64,000 nt of DNA from Acinetobacter sp. ASP199 (GCF_022700675.1 NZ_CP062182.1:1-64000), one strand, 5' to 3'. Shown: positions 1 to 12,600, numbered from the stretch's first letter. Translations and numbers: made by a program. The notes: generated by a model from the letters alone, not told the origin.

Positions 1-1383
1 ATGCTTTGGACAGACTGCTTAAATCGCTTGCGACAAGAGCTCTCTGGAAATGTCTTTACAATGTGGATACGCCCACTGGTTGCCGAGGAACTGGACGATA
101 CCCTTCGTCTTTATGCACCGAACCCTTACTGGACGCGCTACATTCAAGAACATCATCTGGAGCTGATCTCGATTCTGGCGGAACAGTTATCTGAAGGCCG
201 TATCCGTAAAGTCGAAATTCTGGTGGATTCCCGTCCTGGTGCAATTTTGTCTGCCAGTGAACAGCCAGCGACCACCACGGCTGCTTTAGAAACCCAGCCT
301 GTGAGTGTACCTGCGCCTCGCCCTCGTAAAGAAAAAGAAGAATCGGTTAAAAATAGCCGCAAGCGTCAGCTGAATCCCTTATTTACTTTTTCTCTATTTG
401 TGGAAGGTCGCTCGAACCAGATGGCTGCAGAAACCTGTCGTAAGGTTCTGACCCAGCTTGGTGCGTCTCAACATAATCCGTTATTTTTGTATGGTCCGAC
501 CGGTCTGGGTAAAACCCACTTGATGCAGGCCGTGGGTAATGCATTATTGCAAGCCAAGCCGAATGCCCGGGTGATGTATATGACTGCGGAAAGTTTTGTG
601 CAGGATTTTGTCAGTTCTTTACAGCAGGGCAAGGTTGAAGAATTTAAGAAAAACTGCCGTTCGCTGGATTTATTGCTGGTCGATGATATTCATTTATTGG
701 CAGGTAAAGAAGCCAGTCTGGTCGAGTTCTTCTATACCTTTAACGCGTTGCTGGATGAATCTAAACAGATCATCCTGACCTCGGACCGTTATCCTAAAGA
801 ATTGACTGAACTGGATCCACGTCTGGTTTCACGTTTCTCTTGGGGCTTGTCGGTCGGGGTTGAACCACCCGATATTGAAACCCGTATTGAAATTTTACTT
901 AAAAAAGCTGAAAGCAATGAAGTCGATCTGCCACGCAACTGTGCACTGTTTATTGCACAGCAAGTGGTCGCCAACGTGCGTGAGCTTGAAGGTGCACTGA
1001 ATAAAGTGGTGGCGATTTCCCGCTTTAAAGGTACGCCAATTGATCTGGATGTGGTGCGTGAATCCTTAAAAGATGTTTTGGCGATTCGTGCCCGCACCAT
1101 CAGTACGGAAAATATTCAGCGTGTGGTGAGTGAATATTTCCGCATTCCACTGAAAGAACTGGTGGGTCCGAAACGTACCCGTATTTATGCACGTCCGCGT
1201 CAGCTTGCAATGGGCCTGGCACGTGAACTGACCGGGGATAGTTTCCCGGAAATTGGCATGGCATTTGGTGGTCGTGACCACAGTACCGTGATGCATGCCT
1301 GTGAAAAAGTATTAAGTCTGCGTGAGGAAGATCCGATCTTCAACGAGGACTATAAAAACCTGCAGCGCCTGTTGCAAAGTTGA
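1..1383 (+). CDS. dnaA: Chromosomal replication initiator DnaA
   Basis: DnaA is the AAA+ ATPase that binds DnaA boxes, unwinds the origin and loads the DnaB helicase. The 460-residue protein has the N-terminal domain I, a variable linker at about residues 80-125, Walker A GPTGLGKT at about 165-172, Walker B LLLVDDIH at about 224-231, and the domain IV DNA-binding signature GGRDHSTV at about 423-430. Its length is normal for the family. It is followed by dnaN, recF and gyrB on the same strand, the classic origin-proximal order. The ATG is the first base of the window, so its promoter and ribosome binding site cannot be examined. Confidence 0.98.
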   Translation: MLWTDCLNRLRQELSGNVFTMWIRPLVAEELDDTLRLYAPNPYWTRYIQEHHLELISILAEQLSEGRIRKVEILVDSRPGAILSASEQPATTTAALETQPVSVPAPRPRKEKEESVKNSRKRQLNPLFTFSLFVEGRSNQMAAETCRKVLTQLGASQHNPLFLYGPTGLGKTHLMQAVGNALLQAKPNARVMYMTAESFVQDFVSSLQQGKVEEFKKNCRSLDLLLVDDIHLLAGKEASLVEFFYTFNALLDESKQIILTSDRYPKELTELDPRLVSRFSWGLSVGVEPPDIETRIEILLKKAESNEVDLPRNCALFIAQQVVANVRELEGALNKVVAISRFKGTPIDLDVVRESLKDVLAIRARTISTENIQRVVSEYFRIPLKELVGPKRTRIYARPRQLAMGLARELTGDSFPEIGMAFGGRDHSTVMHACEKVLSLREEDPIFNEDYKNLQRLLQS

Positions 1384-1409
1384 TCTAAATCGCTCAAATT
1401 CTGCGCTTG

Positions 1410-1434
1410 CTATGCGGCTTTTTTTGCCGCATAG
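1410..1434 (+). terminator. Hairpin between dnaA and dnaN
   Basis: A 9-bp perfect stem (CTATGCGGC with GCCGCATAG) encloses a T7 loop just after the dnaA stop. No T tract follows the stem, so it may be a weak terminator, an attenuator or an mRNA-stability hairpin rather than a full intrinsic terminator. dnaN has its own ribosome binding site about 45 bases downstream. Confidence 0.45.
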
Positions 1435-1492
1435 TACAGTGCTAAAAAATTAACTTTTTCTATATTTATCTTCAGTTTTAGAGGAATGTACC

Positions 1493-2641
1493 GTGCGTTT
1501 AAAAATCGCGAAAGAGAGCTTACTGAATGTTCTATCACATGTCGTAGGAGCGGTTGAACGTCGCCATACCCTCAACATTCTGTCTAACCTGAAAATTCAA
1601 GTGACAGCTCAAGCATTAACGGTGACCGGTTCAGATCTTGAAGTTGAACTGGTGGCAAGTACGCCTCTGAATGAAGGTGCGTGTCTGCAAGCGGGTGAAA
1701 CCACAGTTCCTGCCCGTAAACTGATTGATATCTGTAAATCTTTGCCATCCGCTGCTTTGGTTGATCTGCAAATTACTGAAGATCAGCGCTGTATCCTGAA
1801 ATCAGGTAATAGTCGTTTTGTACTGGGTACCTTGCCTGCTGAAGACTATCCATTGCTGTCGACTGAAAACAGTCAGGGCACGCAAGTCACTGTGACCCAG
1901 CGTGAACTAAAACGCCTGTTTGAAAAGACTGCTTTTGCAATGGCAGTGCAGGATGTACGTTTCTACCTGACTGGTACCTTACTGGAAATTGATGCCAACC
2001 AATTGCGTGCAGTGACTACCGATGGTCATCGTCTGGCGCTGTGTGAAACAGCTGCCCAATCCACTGCCACTCAGCCAATTCAGGCCATTGTGCCACGTAA
2101 GGCGGTGGGTGAATTACAGCGTCTGCTTAGCGTTGAAGATGACCAGTTATCTTTATTGATCGGTCGTGAATTATTAAATGTGACCATTACTGTACCAAGC
2201 CGTGATAAAGAACAGGGTGATACTACAGTACGTTTCACCACAAAACTGATTGACGGTAAATTCCCGGACTATCGTCGTGTGATTCCACGTGGTGGTGACA
2301 AGCATGTCATCATTGCCCATGACGTATTCAAACAATCTCTGCAACGTGTCGCGATTTTAAGTAATGAAAAACTGCGCGGCGTATTCCTGAACTTTAATGC
2401 GGATTCTTTACAACTGCGTGCCAATAACCCGGAACAGGATGAAGCGATTGAAGATCTGGCAATCCAGTATGCAGATGCACCCATGGAAATGTCGTTCAAT
2501 GCGCAATACCTGCTAGAAGTTCTGGGTGTATTGGATGGTGATGATGTATCCATGAGCATGACTGAAGCCAACCAGTCGGTACTGGTTCAGGATCCTGCAC
2601 ATACAGACCAAACCTATGTGGTCATGCCGATGCGCGTTTAA
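1493..2641 (+). CDS. dnaN: DNA polymerase III beta sliding clamp
   Basis: The beta clamp is a ring-shaped dimer that tethers DNA polymerase III to DNA and is the hub for other clamp-binding proteins. The product has 382 residues, close to the usual length of about 366, and reads as the three repeated clamp domains, ending in the typical C-terminal VMPMRV. The start is GTG at 1493, preceded by GAGGA at a spacing of about 8, so the GTG is well supported. It lies 109 bases after dnaA and 27 bases before recF, consistent with a dnaA-dnaN-recF transcription unit. Confidence 0.98.
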   Translation: MRLKIAKESLLNVLSHVVGAVERRHTLNILSNLKIQVTAQALTVTGSDLEVELVASTPLNEGACLQAGETTVPARKLIDICKSLPSAALVDLQITEDQRCILKSGNSRFVLGTLPAEDYPLLSTENSQGTQVTVTQRELKRLFEKTAFAMAVQDVRFYLTGTLLEIDANQLRAVTTDGHRLALCETAAQSTATQPIQAIVPRKAVGELQRLLSVEDDQLSLLIGRELLNVTITVPSRDKEQGDTTVRFTTKLIDGKFPDYRRVIPRGGDKHVIIAHDVFKQSLQRVAILSNEKLRGVFLNFNADSLQLRANNPEQDEAIEDLAIQYADAPMEMSFNAQYLLEVLGVLDGDDVSMSMTEANQSVLVQDPAHTDQTYVVMPMRV

Positions 2642-2668
2642 GCGGCGGCATTCAGGCACAAGCTAGTC

Positions 2669-3751
2669 ATGCACATTACGCGTTTGCATATCGAGCGTGT
2701 ACGAAATTTAAAGACGGTTGCTCTCCAGGGATTGCAGCCGTTTAATGTTTTTTATGGCCAGAATGGTTCAGGTAAGACCTCTATTCTGGAAGCCATTCAT
2801 CTGCTGGCTACAGGGCGTTCTTTTCGTACCCATATTCCTAAAAACTACATTCAGCACAGTGCTTCGGATGCGATCGTCTTTGCCCAGTCTGATACCGAAA
2901 AAGTCGGTATGCAAAAGATGGCGAGCGGGGAGCAGCTGATCAAGGTGAATGGTGATCTGGTGGCGACACAGGGGCAGCTGGCCAAGTTGCTACCCTTACA
3001 ACTGATTGATCCACAAAGTACCGATATTATTGATCATGGTGCCAAGCCACGGCGACAGTTATTAGACTGGTTAATGTTCCACGTGGAACCAGAATTCTAT
3101 CACGCCTGGCAATATTACTCGCGTGCTCTGAAACAGCGAAATAGTCTGCTGAAGTCCAAACGCTATCTCAGCCTTTCTGAACTGGAACCGTGGAACCAGA
3201 TGCTGAGTCAGTATGGCGAGATTCTACATTCGCAGCGGCTAGGTATTGTCGAGCAATGGAAAGTTTTCTTTGAGGAAGACCTTAAGCATCTGCTGCCAGA
3301 TCTCAGTATTAGTCTGGATTATAGTCCCGGTTTTCATGCTGAAACGGGGCTGTTAAATGACCTGACCAATTATCATGAGCGGGACTGTGAGAGACGCTAT
3401 ACAGAATATGGTCCACATCGCGCAGATTTGCGCCTGAAGACCCCTCTGGGAGATGCAGATGTGATCCTGTCTCGTGGACAGAAAAAGCTGCTGCTGATGG
3501 CGTTAAAACTGTCTCAAATTGCAATGCTACATTCTTGTAATAAGGAAACTGTGGTATTATTAGATGATCTGACAGCAGAATTAGATTTAACCGCACAACA
3601 ACGTTTAATTGAGCGATTGAGCCAACTTGGTAGTCAAGTTTTTATTACCACTTTAGACCACGAATCAGTACAAAAGCATTTACATGATTTGTCTATCTCA
3701 TATCAGTTATTCAATGTTGAAAACGGTATCGTTCAGGTTGTTGTGCAATAG
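2669..3751 (+). CDS. recF: DNA replication and repair protein RecF
   Basis: RecF is an SMC-like ATPase that, with RecO and RecR, helps load RecA at single-strand gaps. The 360-residue protein has Walker [10 protein letters not shown] at about residues 30-38, the ABC-type signature region [15 protein letters not shown] and Walker [13 protein letters not shown] near the C-terminus. It follows dnaN by 27 bases and precedes gyrB by 55 bases. The ribosome binding site before the ATG is weak (AGG), which may mean translation depends partly on the upstream gene. Confidence 0.97.
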   Translation: MHITRLHIERVRNLKTVALQGLQPFNVFYGQNGSGKTSILEAIHLLATGRSFRTHIPKNYIQHSASDAIVFAQSDTEKVGMQKMASGEQLIKVNGDLVATQGQLAKLLPLQLIDPQSTDIIDHGAKPRRQLLDWLMFHVEPEFYHAWQYYSRALKQRNSLLKSKRYLSLSELEPWNQMLSQYGEILHSQRLGIVEQWKVFFEEDLKHLLPDLSISLDYSPGFHAETGLLNDLTNYHERDCERRYTEYGPHRADLRLKTPLGDADVILSRGQKKLLLMALKLSQIAMLHSCNKETVVLLDDLTAELDLTAQQRLIERLSQLGSQVFITTLDHESVQKHLHDLSISYQLFNVENGIVQVVVQ

Positions 3752-3797
3752 TATTTTAAAGTTTTACCCATCTTTGGATAGACCTATTTTTCACTAG

Positions 3798-6275
<2,478 letters not shown>

Positions 6276-6293
6276 CTGATACACAATCCACTT

Positions 6294-6322
6294 AAAAAAG
6301 CACCTTTCGGGGTGCTTTTTTT
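6294..6322 (+). terminator. Intrinsic terminator after gyrB
   Basis: A run of six A's, then stem GCACC/GGTGC around TTTCGG, then a T7 tract, 18 bases after the gyrB stop. Confidence 0.85.
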
Positions 6323-6463
6323 ATGATCAATTTATGCTAATGTCATTTTAACTGGTGAGCATACTCAGCAGCTGATCAGTGATTCTGACACCATATCTGG
6401 TGATTTTTTATTTGCAGTATTTGTCTGATCTGGGTCAGCCTATGGCAATAAAGAGGTTTATCC

Positions 6464-6811
6464 ATGGATAGCCAGCTTGAACAAGTCCGTGAAATTTGGG
6501 CTAATGCATTCTATATCGGTAACTATGATGTTCTGCGTCAGTATGAGCATGAAGAGTTTAAGGTGGTTTTTGAGCAGAAAAAGCGTGTAGAAACCAGTTA
6601 TGTCCGTTATGACCGGATTGCACATGCAGTCAAAAATGGGGTGTGGAAACCGCATAAGCCCGAAGTAGAATATGAAGAATACGAATATAATGCGGATCAG
6701 ACTGAATGCTGTGTAGTGACTGGTTTAGCCAAAGATAAACATCGTATTCAGGAATTGTGGCGCTATGAAGAGGAATGGAAAATTATTGAACTTCGATTTC
6801 TGAAATCCTAG
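6464..6811 (+). CDS. Small hypothetical acidic protein
   Basis: I do not recognise the family. The 115-residue product is soluble, acidic and rich in Glu, Tyr and Lys. It has no signal peptide or membrane segment. The aromatic-rich central stretch (VEYEEYEYNADQTECCVV) and the C-terminal ELWRYEEEWKIIELRFLKS look like the strands of a small alpha/beta barrel of the NTF2/SnoaL type, but that is inference from pattern only. An AGAGG ribosome binding site precedes the ATG. It stands alone between the gyrB terminator and the AT-rich DnaA-box region. Confidence 0.75.
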   Translation: MDSQLEQVREIWANAFYIGNYDVLRQYEHEEFKVVFEQKKRVETSYVRYDRIAHAVKNGVWKPHKPEVEYEEYEYNADQTECCVVTGLAKDKHRIQELWRYEEEWKIIELRFLKS

Positions 6812-7467
6812 ATTTTCAATCAGTTAAGAAACTTACAAAAATAAAGTAATGAATAAATCAAATTATGTGTGAATAGTATTGTTTCTAAATAAGCTCAAAG
6901 CTTGATCAATAGTGTGGATAACTCCAAAGTTATCCATATTTATTTGGGTGAATAAGATAGTATTTATCCACAATAAAACTCCTTCTAAATTACCTTTAAT
7001 TTTTAAATTTAAATTTATTCTCTGGTATCTTGTGGATAAATATTTTTAAATTTAAAATAATGTTTTAAATTTGAATTACCAGCTGGTGCTGATTTTCTGT
7101 GTTTAAGTCAAATTTCAGAACAGATCAGTTTGAATGCTAGTTTTATAGAAAATTAAAATAAATATTTTATAAAACATTCACTTATATTATTGATGTAGTT
7201 TTATTTAATAGTCGGCGTGGAACATATTTTTGCGTTGAAAATTCAGATGTAGTTAAACTACATAATTATTTCAACAATCAAGTGAACTTTCATTTTTTAT
7301 AAATCATTGAATTAAAAATTTTTATTACTAATTTTTTTCTTTAGGTTTCTTTTCGAGATCAGCATTTGGATTTGAACTTTTCAGAACGATTTCCTGCGAG
7401 TCAGAGAGGAATAGAAATTAAATCGCTTCTGCTAGACGGAATTTTTTGATTGAGAATCTACGAATAT
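6812..7467. other. AT-rich gene-free region with DnaA boxes (candidate origin region)
   Basis: About 650 bases without a credible ORF and very AT-rich. Three perfect 9-mer DnaA boxes (TTATCCACA) lie at 6913-6921 (minus), 6964-6972 (plus) and 7031-7039 (minus), with a one-mismatch copy TTATCCATA at 6930-6938. Three exact copies of TTTTAAATTT follow at 7001-7010, 7044-7053 and 7063-7072, as expected for a DNA unwinding element. One GATC lies beside the first box. The usual oriC site upstream of dnaA is outside the window, so this could be oriC, part of a split origin, or a DnaA-titrating or regulatory cluster. Confidence 0.6.
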
Positions 7468-7494
7468 AAAAAAGCGCCTAGGAAGGCGCTTTTA
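7468..7494 (-). terminator. Terminator of the zinc dehydrogenase gene
   Basis: On the minus strand AAAAGCGCC and GGCGC pair and are followed by T6. It lies 15-40 bases past the stop of the dehydrogenase gene. A weaker T tract on the plus strand could make it bidirectional. Confidence 0.75.
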
Positions 7495-7508
7495 ATCTTT
7501 TAGTATAT

Positions 7509-8672
7509 TTACGGCGTTAAAATGACTTTACGGCAGTCTTCTTCCTTTTTATCAAAAATACGGTAACCCTCCACAGCATCTTCCAGTTTCATGCGATGGG
7601 TAATAATTACCTCTGGAGACAGATCTCCATTTTCAATATGTTCTAGTAACTGTGGCAAATATTTATGCACATGGGTTTGTCCCATTTTAAAGGTCAAGCC
7701 TTTGTCAAAGGCATCACCAAACAGGAAGCCGTGAATTGGACCGGCATAAACTCCAGGTACACTCATTACACCGCCACGGCGGACCGCTGCAATACATTGT
7801 CTTAGCGCTGAACCACTCGAACCTTCTAGTTTCAGGTTGGTCATTACGGTTTCCAGAACACTACCTTTGGCTTCGAAACCAACAGCATCAATAACCGCAT
7901 CTACACCACGATAACCTGCTGTATTTTGAATAATAAATTCAGCTGCATCAACTTCATCAAAATTAACCGGAATTACCCCATAGGTTTGATAAGCAAAACG
8001 CAAGCGATAAGGATGGTGATCGACCATAAAGATCTGTTCGGCACCGAGCATACGGGCACAAGCTGCGGACAATAGACCAACTGGGCCTGCACCATAAATT
8101 GCCACGGTTGAGCCGCGGGTAACTTGAGCATTGGTCACTGCCTGCCAGGCCGTCGGTAGAATATCGGTGAGGAATAATACTTTTTCATCAGGCAAGGAGC
8201 CGGGAATCTTAAATGGTCCCACATTCCCTTTGGGAATTCGTACATATTCGGCCTGTCCACCCGGTACGCCCCCATACAGATGACTATAACCAAACAGGGC
8301 AGCACCTGGTGGAATCTGCTTTTTATTGATGATTGCACCACGACCCGTATTGGTATTTTCACAGGCAGCGGTTAATTCATGTTCGCAGAAAAAGCAGTGA
8401 CCACAGGCAATCACAAAGGGGATAATAACCCGGTCACCTTTTTTAACTTCAGTTACCGCAGGGCCAACTTCTTCCACGATGCCCATGAATTCATGGCCAA
8501 AAATATCGCCTTGTTCAATGGCCGGAATTTTTCCACGATAAAGATGCAGGTCTGAACCACAAATTGCAGTGGCTGTTACCCTTAAAATGACATCATCTGC
8601 TTCCTGAATCACTGGATCTGGAACAGATTCAACTCTGACATCCCGAGTACCATGATAGGTCAGTGCACGCAT
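7509..8672 (-). CDS. Zinc-dependent alcohol dehydrogenase (MDR family, formaldehyde-dehydrogenase-like)
   Basis: A medium-chain dehydrogenase/reductase that oxidises an alcohol or aldehyde adduct with NAD(P). Of 387 residues, the catalytic zinc ligands are Cys38, His60 and Glu61 (ICGSDLH and GHEFMG). The structural-zinc cysteines are at about 90, 93, 96 and 104 (CGHCFFC...C). The Rossmann motif [18 protein letters not shown] begins near residue 195. Length and layout resemble the glutathione-independent formaldehyde dehydrogenase and threonine-dehydrogenase-like branch. The substrate cannot be told from sequence. It is monocistronic, with its own terminator. Confidence 0.85.
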   Translation of the reverse strand: MRALTYHGTRDVRVESVPDPVIQEADDVILRVTATAICGSDLHLYRGKIPAIEQGDIFGHEFMGIVEEVGPAVTEVKKGDRVIIPFVIACGHCFFCEHELTAACENTNTGRGAIINKKQIPPGAALFGYSHLYGGVPGGQAEYVRIPKGNVGPFKIPGSLPDEKVLFLTDILPTAWQAVTNAQVTRGSTVAIYGAGPVGLLSAACARMLGAEQIFMVDHHPYRLRFAYQTYGVIPVNFDEVDAAEFIIQNTAGYRGVDAVIDAVGFEAKGSVLETVMTNLKLEGSSGSALRQCIAAVRRGGVMSVPGVYAGPIHGFLFGDAFDKGLTFKMGQTHVHKYLPQLLEHIENGDLSPEVIITHRMKLEDAVEGYRIFDKKEEDCRKVILTP

Positions 8673-8934
8673 ATGGATTTCCTCTCTCGTTCAACATTAA
8701 AACAGACTTAAACAAGGCTGCTGATTATTAAAAAGCCTTTTTATTAGAGCCTCATCTCCCGACTCAGAGCTGTAAATTAATGTATGAAATAAGGAACCGG
8801 ACTGTTTAAAAGATAAACTTATATAGTGCTTGCGTAATTCACTACAAAATATGTCAAAAATCTCGCAAATGACTAAACTAATAAAAACGACCTTAGAGCG
8901 TAGATAAAAATGTTTTAATCGACCAAATAAAGCT
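8673..8934. other. Intergenic region upstream of the zinc dehydrogenase
   Basis: An AT-rich gap containing the promoter region of the dehydrogenase gene and the downstream flank of the ABC-F gene. I see no ORF, no clear consensus promoter and no RNA structure apart from the terminator that follows. Confidence 0.5.
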
Positions 8935-8972
8935 ATAAAAAAAGGATCAGTGACAAGAGCCGCTGATCCTTC
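8935..8972 (-). terminator. Terminator of the ABC-F gene
   Basis: On the minus strand a 9-bp stem (AAGGATCAG with CTGATCCTT) is followed by a T-rich tract, about 25 bases beyond the stop codon. Confidence 0.8.
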
Positions 8973-8994
8973 AATTGTTAAAATGCTAATGGAG

Positions 8995-10938
8995 TTAGCT
9001 GTCCTGGAAAGATTGTTCCAGTTCTTCTAATTCCATCATCAGTTCCAGCATCTGTTCTTCAGCAGTTTCCAGCTGTGCTTTCAGTTCAGTCTGCTCATTC
9101 ATGAGTTTAAGCAGTTCATCCTTACGGGATGCCTCATACAGACCGGTATCTGCCAGCTTGTCTTCAATGACAGCAAGTTTCGGCTGCAACTTAGCGATCT
9201 GACTTTCACATTTTTCAATATTCTTGCGAATCGGGCGAGTCTGCTCACGTTGACGAGCTGCCTCCTTACGCTGTGCTTCTTTATCCACTTTACTTGGTGC
9301 AGGTTTTGCTTCAGCTTGCTGTACTTTCACCACTTCAGCAGTTTTAGGCACACTTTTTAATAATTCCGCACGTGCCTGACGTAACCATTCGGCATACGCT
9401 ACCAGATCACCATCAAATTCAGTACATTTGCTATTATGAACTAACAGCAGTTCATCACAGACACTGGCGATCAGCTGACGTTCATGCGAAACCAGCACGA
9501 CAGCGCCTTCAAAGTCTTGCAGCGCCATAGTCAGAGCATGACGCATATCCAGGTCCAGATGGTTAGTCGGTTCGTCCAGAATCAACACGTTTGGACGCTG
9601 CCATACGATTAACGCGAGTGCCAAACGGGCACGTTCACCGCCAGAGAAACTTTCACTTGGCGTATCCATGCGTTCGCCGCTAAAACCAAAGCTGCCGAGG
9701 AAAGAACGCAAGCTGGCTTCACTGATTTTAGAATCAGCAATACGTGCCAGTTGTAGCATCGGGCTGGCACTACCATCTAGTGCATCCATCTGGTGTTGGG
9801 CAAAGTAGCCAATATTTAACAGTTCTGAGTCTTTACGAAGACCTTTGATTAAAGCTAAGTCACCGACGAGAGATTTAATCAGCGTCGATTTACCGGCACC
9901 ATTCATCCCCAGCAGGCCAATGCGGCTATTCGGAGTAATTTGCAGGCTGACATTACCTACAATCAGCTTGTCGCCATAACCAATATCGGCATTTTCCAGT
10001 TGTAGTAATGGTGAACTCATCTTGGTCGGTTCACGGAAGCTGAAAGTAAATGGCGTATCTACATGCGCAACAGAGAGTTCCTGCATCCGCTCCAGCTGCT
10101 TGATCCGGCTTTGAGCCTGTTTCGCCTTAGTGGCTTTGGCCTTAAATCGGTCGATGAATTTTTGCAAATGGGCACGTACTTCAAGCTGCTTTTCATAAGC
10201 TTGTTGCTGCTGTGCCAGACGTTCGCTACGGGTACGCTCAAAGGTCGAGTAGTTACCGGTATATAGAATCAGTTCCTGATTTTCAATATGCAGGATATGA
10301 TCCGTAATGGCATCCAGGAAATCGCGGTCATGCGAAATCAGCACCAAAGTCCCTTCATAGGCTTTGAGCCAATCTTCTAGCCATAAAATGGCATCTAAAT
10401 CCAAATGGTTGGTCGGTTCATCCAGTAATAACAGATCAGAACGGCTCATCAGGGTACGCGCCAGATTCAGACGCATACGCCATCCCCCCGAGAAACTGGC
10501 AACATCCAGCTCAGATTGATAATCCATAAAGCCCAAACCTGCCATTAGCTGAGAAGCCTTAGACGGTGCAGCATAACCGGAAATTTCATCAAAGCGGCCA
10601 TATAGGTGTGCCAGCTCAGCATCATCCAGCTGTTCAGGATGGTTCAGCTTTTGTTGAATATCCCAGTATTCCTCATCGCCAGACAGGACAAAATCAATCG
10701 CCTTCATATTCAAGGCTTTGATTTCCTGGGCCATATGCGCCACGGTCCAGACTGCAGGACGGGTCAGGGAGCCGCTGTCAGATTCAATACCGCCCAGGAG
10801 TGCTGAAAATAGGGTGGACTTACCGGCTCCATTGACACCGGTCAGGCCAATTTTCCATCCAGGATGCAATTGCATGGAGGCTTTCTGGAAAAGGATGCGT
10901 CCACCGCGGCGTATGCTTAACTGATCTAACTGAATCAT
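8995..10938 (-). CDS. yheS: ABC-F ATPase, YheS-like
   Basis: A soluble ABC-F protein with two ATPase domains and no membrane domain; this family acts on ribosomes in translation. The 647 residues contain Walker A GVNGAGKST at about 34-42, signature SFSGGWRMRLNLAR, a linker with a charged helical arm, a second Walker A GMNGAGKST and a second signature SFSGGERARLALAL. The Lys/Glu/Gln-rich C-terminal tail from about residue 545 looks like a coiled coil. N-terminal sequence and tail fit YheS better than EttA or Uup. The ribosome binding site is weak. Confidence 0.88.
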   Translation of the reverse strand: MIQLDQLSIRRGGRILFQKASMQLHPGWKIGLTGVNGAGKSTLFSALLGGIESDSGSLTRPAVWTVAHMAQEIKALNMKAIDFVLSGDEEYWDIQQKLNHPEQLDDAELAHLYGRFDEISGYAAPSKASQLMAGLGFMDYQSELDVASFSGGWRMRLNLARTLMSRSDLLLLDEPTNHLDLDAILWLEDWLKAYEGTLVLISHDRDFLDAITDHILHIENQELILYTGNYSTFERTRSERLAQQQQAYEKQLEVRAHLQKFIDRFKAKATKAKQAQSRIKQLERMQELSVAHVDTPFTFSFREPTKMSSPLLQLENADIGYGDKLIVGNVSLQITPNSRIGLLGMNGAGKSTLIKSLVGDLALIKGLRKDSELLNIGYFAQHQMDALDGSASPMLQLARIADSKISEASLRSFLGSFGFSGERMDTPSESFSGGERARLALALIVWQRPNVLILDEPTNHLDLDMRHALTMALQDFEGAVVLVSHERQLIASVCDELLLVHNSKCTEFDGDLVAYAEWLRQARAELLKSVPKTAEVVKVQQAEAKPAPSKVDKEAQRKEAARQREQTRPIRKNIEKCESQIAKLQPKLAVIEDKLADTGLYEASRKDELLKLMNEQTELKAQLETAEEQMLELMMELEELEQSFQDS

Positions 10939-11137
10939 GGAGCTGTACTGACATTCGACAAGAAGAATGGCGCTATTCTAAAGGAAAGCCCATCAAAATA
11001 AAAAAATCTTGCTGGAGAATTCACACGATCCTGCACTTCATCCTTCACATAGATTCATATTTTTGAATTTATATTTAAATAGAACCAGTATTTTCAATGA
11101 AAAATAAGACGATATTGAAATACAAGTATCAATAAAA

Positions 11138-11302
11138 ATGACTAAGAATAAATACAGTGAAGCCAAATTCGATCAGGACTTTAACTCAGGCAAGGGTGAT
11201 GGCCGGATGGAGCTGACCAATCAAGAGATCTAAGACCCGATTACGATGCGGGTATTGAAACGGGCACGTTGTACGCTAGAACATACCAATGTTGAATGCT
11301 GA
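11138..11302 (+). pseudogene. Remnant of a third AdeT-like solute-binding protein
   Basis: Reading this frame through one in-frame TAA at 11231-11233 gives a C-terminal fragment matching the end of the two intact genes downstream. DGRMELTNQEI-stop-DPITMRVLKRARC aligns with DGRMDMTKQGIYDASMMSVLKRARC of the first intact copy. The stop replaces the Tyr codon of the conserved IYD. A TGA ends the frame at 11300-11302, shortly after the conserved Cys of EC. The N-terminal three quarters of the gene is missing. It marks a former three-gene tandem array. Confidence 0.7.
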
Positions 11303-11571
11303 TTAGGTGGCGAATAGCGCTCTAATGTATTTGTTTGTAAATTGAATTAAAAAAATGTAAGTCTTTTGACTTTTAGATAAATAGCTAAAAAATTGATATA
11401 TATAGACTTTGTTATATTCAAAATGTGAATACGGGACACATTTTGCTAATAGGGGACAAACCACTTGATTGTAATGGAGTAAATACTCTATTTTTTTTAA
11501 AGAAACTTGCTAATATTTGTCACAAGTATGGAAACCCCATCGAAGAACAAGATTTTGCAAGGATTATTACA

Positions 11572-12582
11572 ATGAAAAAAACACTTCTAGCATTGGCGGC
11601 ATTTTCTGCCGTTGGTTTCGCAGGTACAGCACAAGCAAAAAAAGTCGATATCTGTGTTTTTGACTTACTCGGTAAATCTGGGGAGTCTTTCCAGATGGCT
11701 CAGGAATGGGCACTGGCAGCAAAATCTTGGGGAGCAGAAATTAATCTGATTGCTCGTCAGGATGAAGCAGTTGCAGACAATGACTTTAAAGCGGGTAAAT
11801 GTGACGGCGTATTTATGACGGCGATGCGTGCACGTCAATACAATAAATTTGCAGGTTCTATTGATGCGTTAGGCGGTGTGCCAAGCAATGCTATTGCACA
11901 GCGTGCCATTACCTTTGCTTTGGATAAACGTAATGCTGCCAAGATGGTGAGTAATTTAGGCGGCAAAAAATATGAAATTGCCGGGATTGCTCCACTGGGT
12001 TCGGCTTTTATCTTTGTGCGTGACAAAAACATCAACTCGATTGAAAAAGCGGCCGGTAAAAAGTTTGCTGTATTGGGCTATGACGATGCACAAAAAATCA
12101 TGGTGCAGCGCGTAGGTGCACAGGCTGTTGTATCGGATGTATCTAACTTTGTGGCCAAGTTTAATAATGGTCAGGTCGATATGGTGGGTGCACCTGCTTA
12201 TGCTTACAAGCCGCTAGAAATCTATAAAGGCTTAGGCAATAGTGGTGCGATGTTTAACTTCCCGGTGCTGCATGTCACTTCAGACTTTGTAATCCGTCCT
12301 GAAAGCTTCCCGGCAGGCTTTGGACAGAAATCACGTGATTGGTTTGTTAAAAACTTGCCGAAGAGCATGGCGATGATTAACCGTTTAGAAGCAGGTATCC
12401 CTGCCAAATATAAAATGAACCTGAGTGCAGAAGATAAAACCAAGTATCAAAAAATGCTTCGTGATGGTCGTATGGATATGACCAAGCAGGGCATTTATGA
12501 TGCTTCTATGATGAGCGTACTGAAACGTGCCCGCTGTTCTGTCGATAAGGCAAACTTCGAATGTTCACTATCAGGTGAATAA
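11572..12582 (+). CDS. Periplasmic putative solute-binding protein, AdeT1/2-like (copy 1)
   Basis: A secreted protein of 336 residues with the signal peptide MKKTLLALAAFSAVGFAGTAQA. I chose the ATG at 11572 because it opens a clear signal peptide and has AAGGA before it; the longer frame from 11425 adds 49 residues unlike any leader. The mature protein resembles the family annotated AdeT1/AdeT2 or putative solute-binding protein in Acinetobacter, with TRAP-type binding-protein character. At this size, with a signal peptide and no membrane helices, it cannot itself be an RND pump. Four cysteines, including the C-terminal ones, suggest disulfides. Ligand unknown. Confidence 0.8.
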   Translation: MKKTLLALAAFSAVGFAGTAQAKKVDICVFDLLGKSGESFQMAQEWALAAKSWGAEINLIARQDEAVADNDFKAGKCDGVFMTAMRARQYNKFAGSIDALGGVPSNAIAQRAITFALDKRNAAKMVSNLGGKKYEIAGIAPLGSAFIFVRDKNINSIEKAAGKKFAVLGYDDAQKIMVQRVGAQAVVSDVSNFVAKFNNGQVDMVGAPAYAYKPLEIYKGLGNSGAMFNFPVLHVTSDFVIRPESFPAGFGQKSRDWFVKNLPKSMAMINRLEAGIPAKYKMNLSAEDKTKYQKMLRDGRMDMTKQGIYDASMMSVLKRARCSVDKANFECSLSGE

Positions 12583-12600
12583 GCTGATTTTAAAAGGAAA

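Noticed and set aside
11425..11571. 49-residue N-terminal extension of AdeT-like copy 1
   Set aside because: The extension precedes a perfect signal peptide with its own ribosome binding site, so it would bury the export signal.
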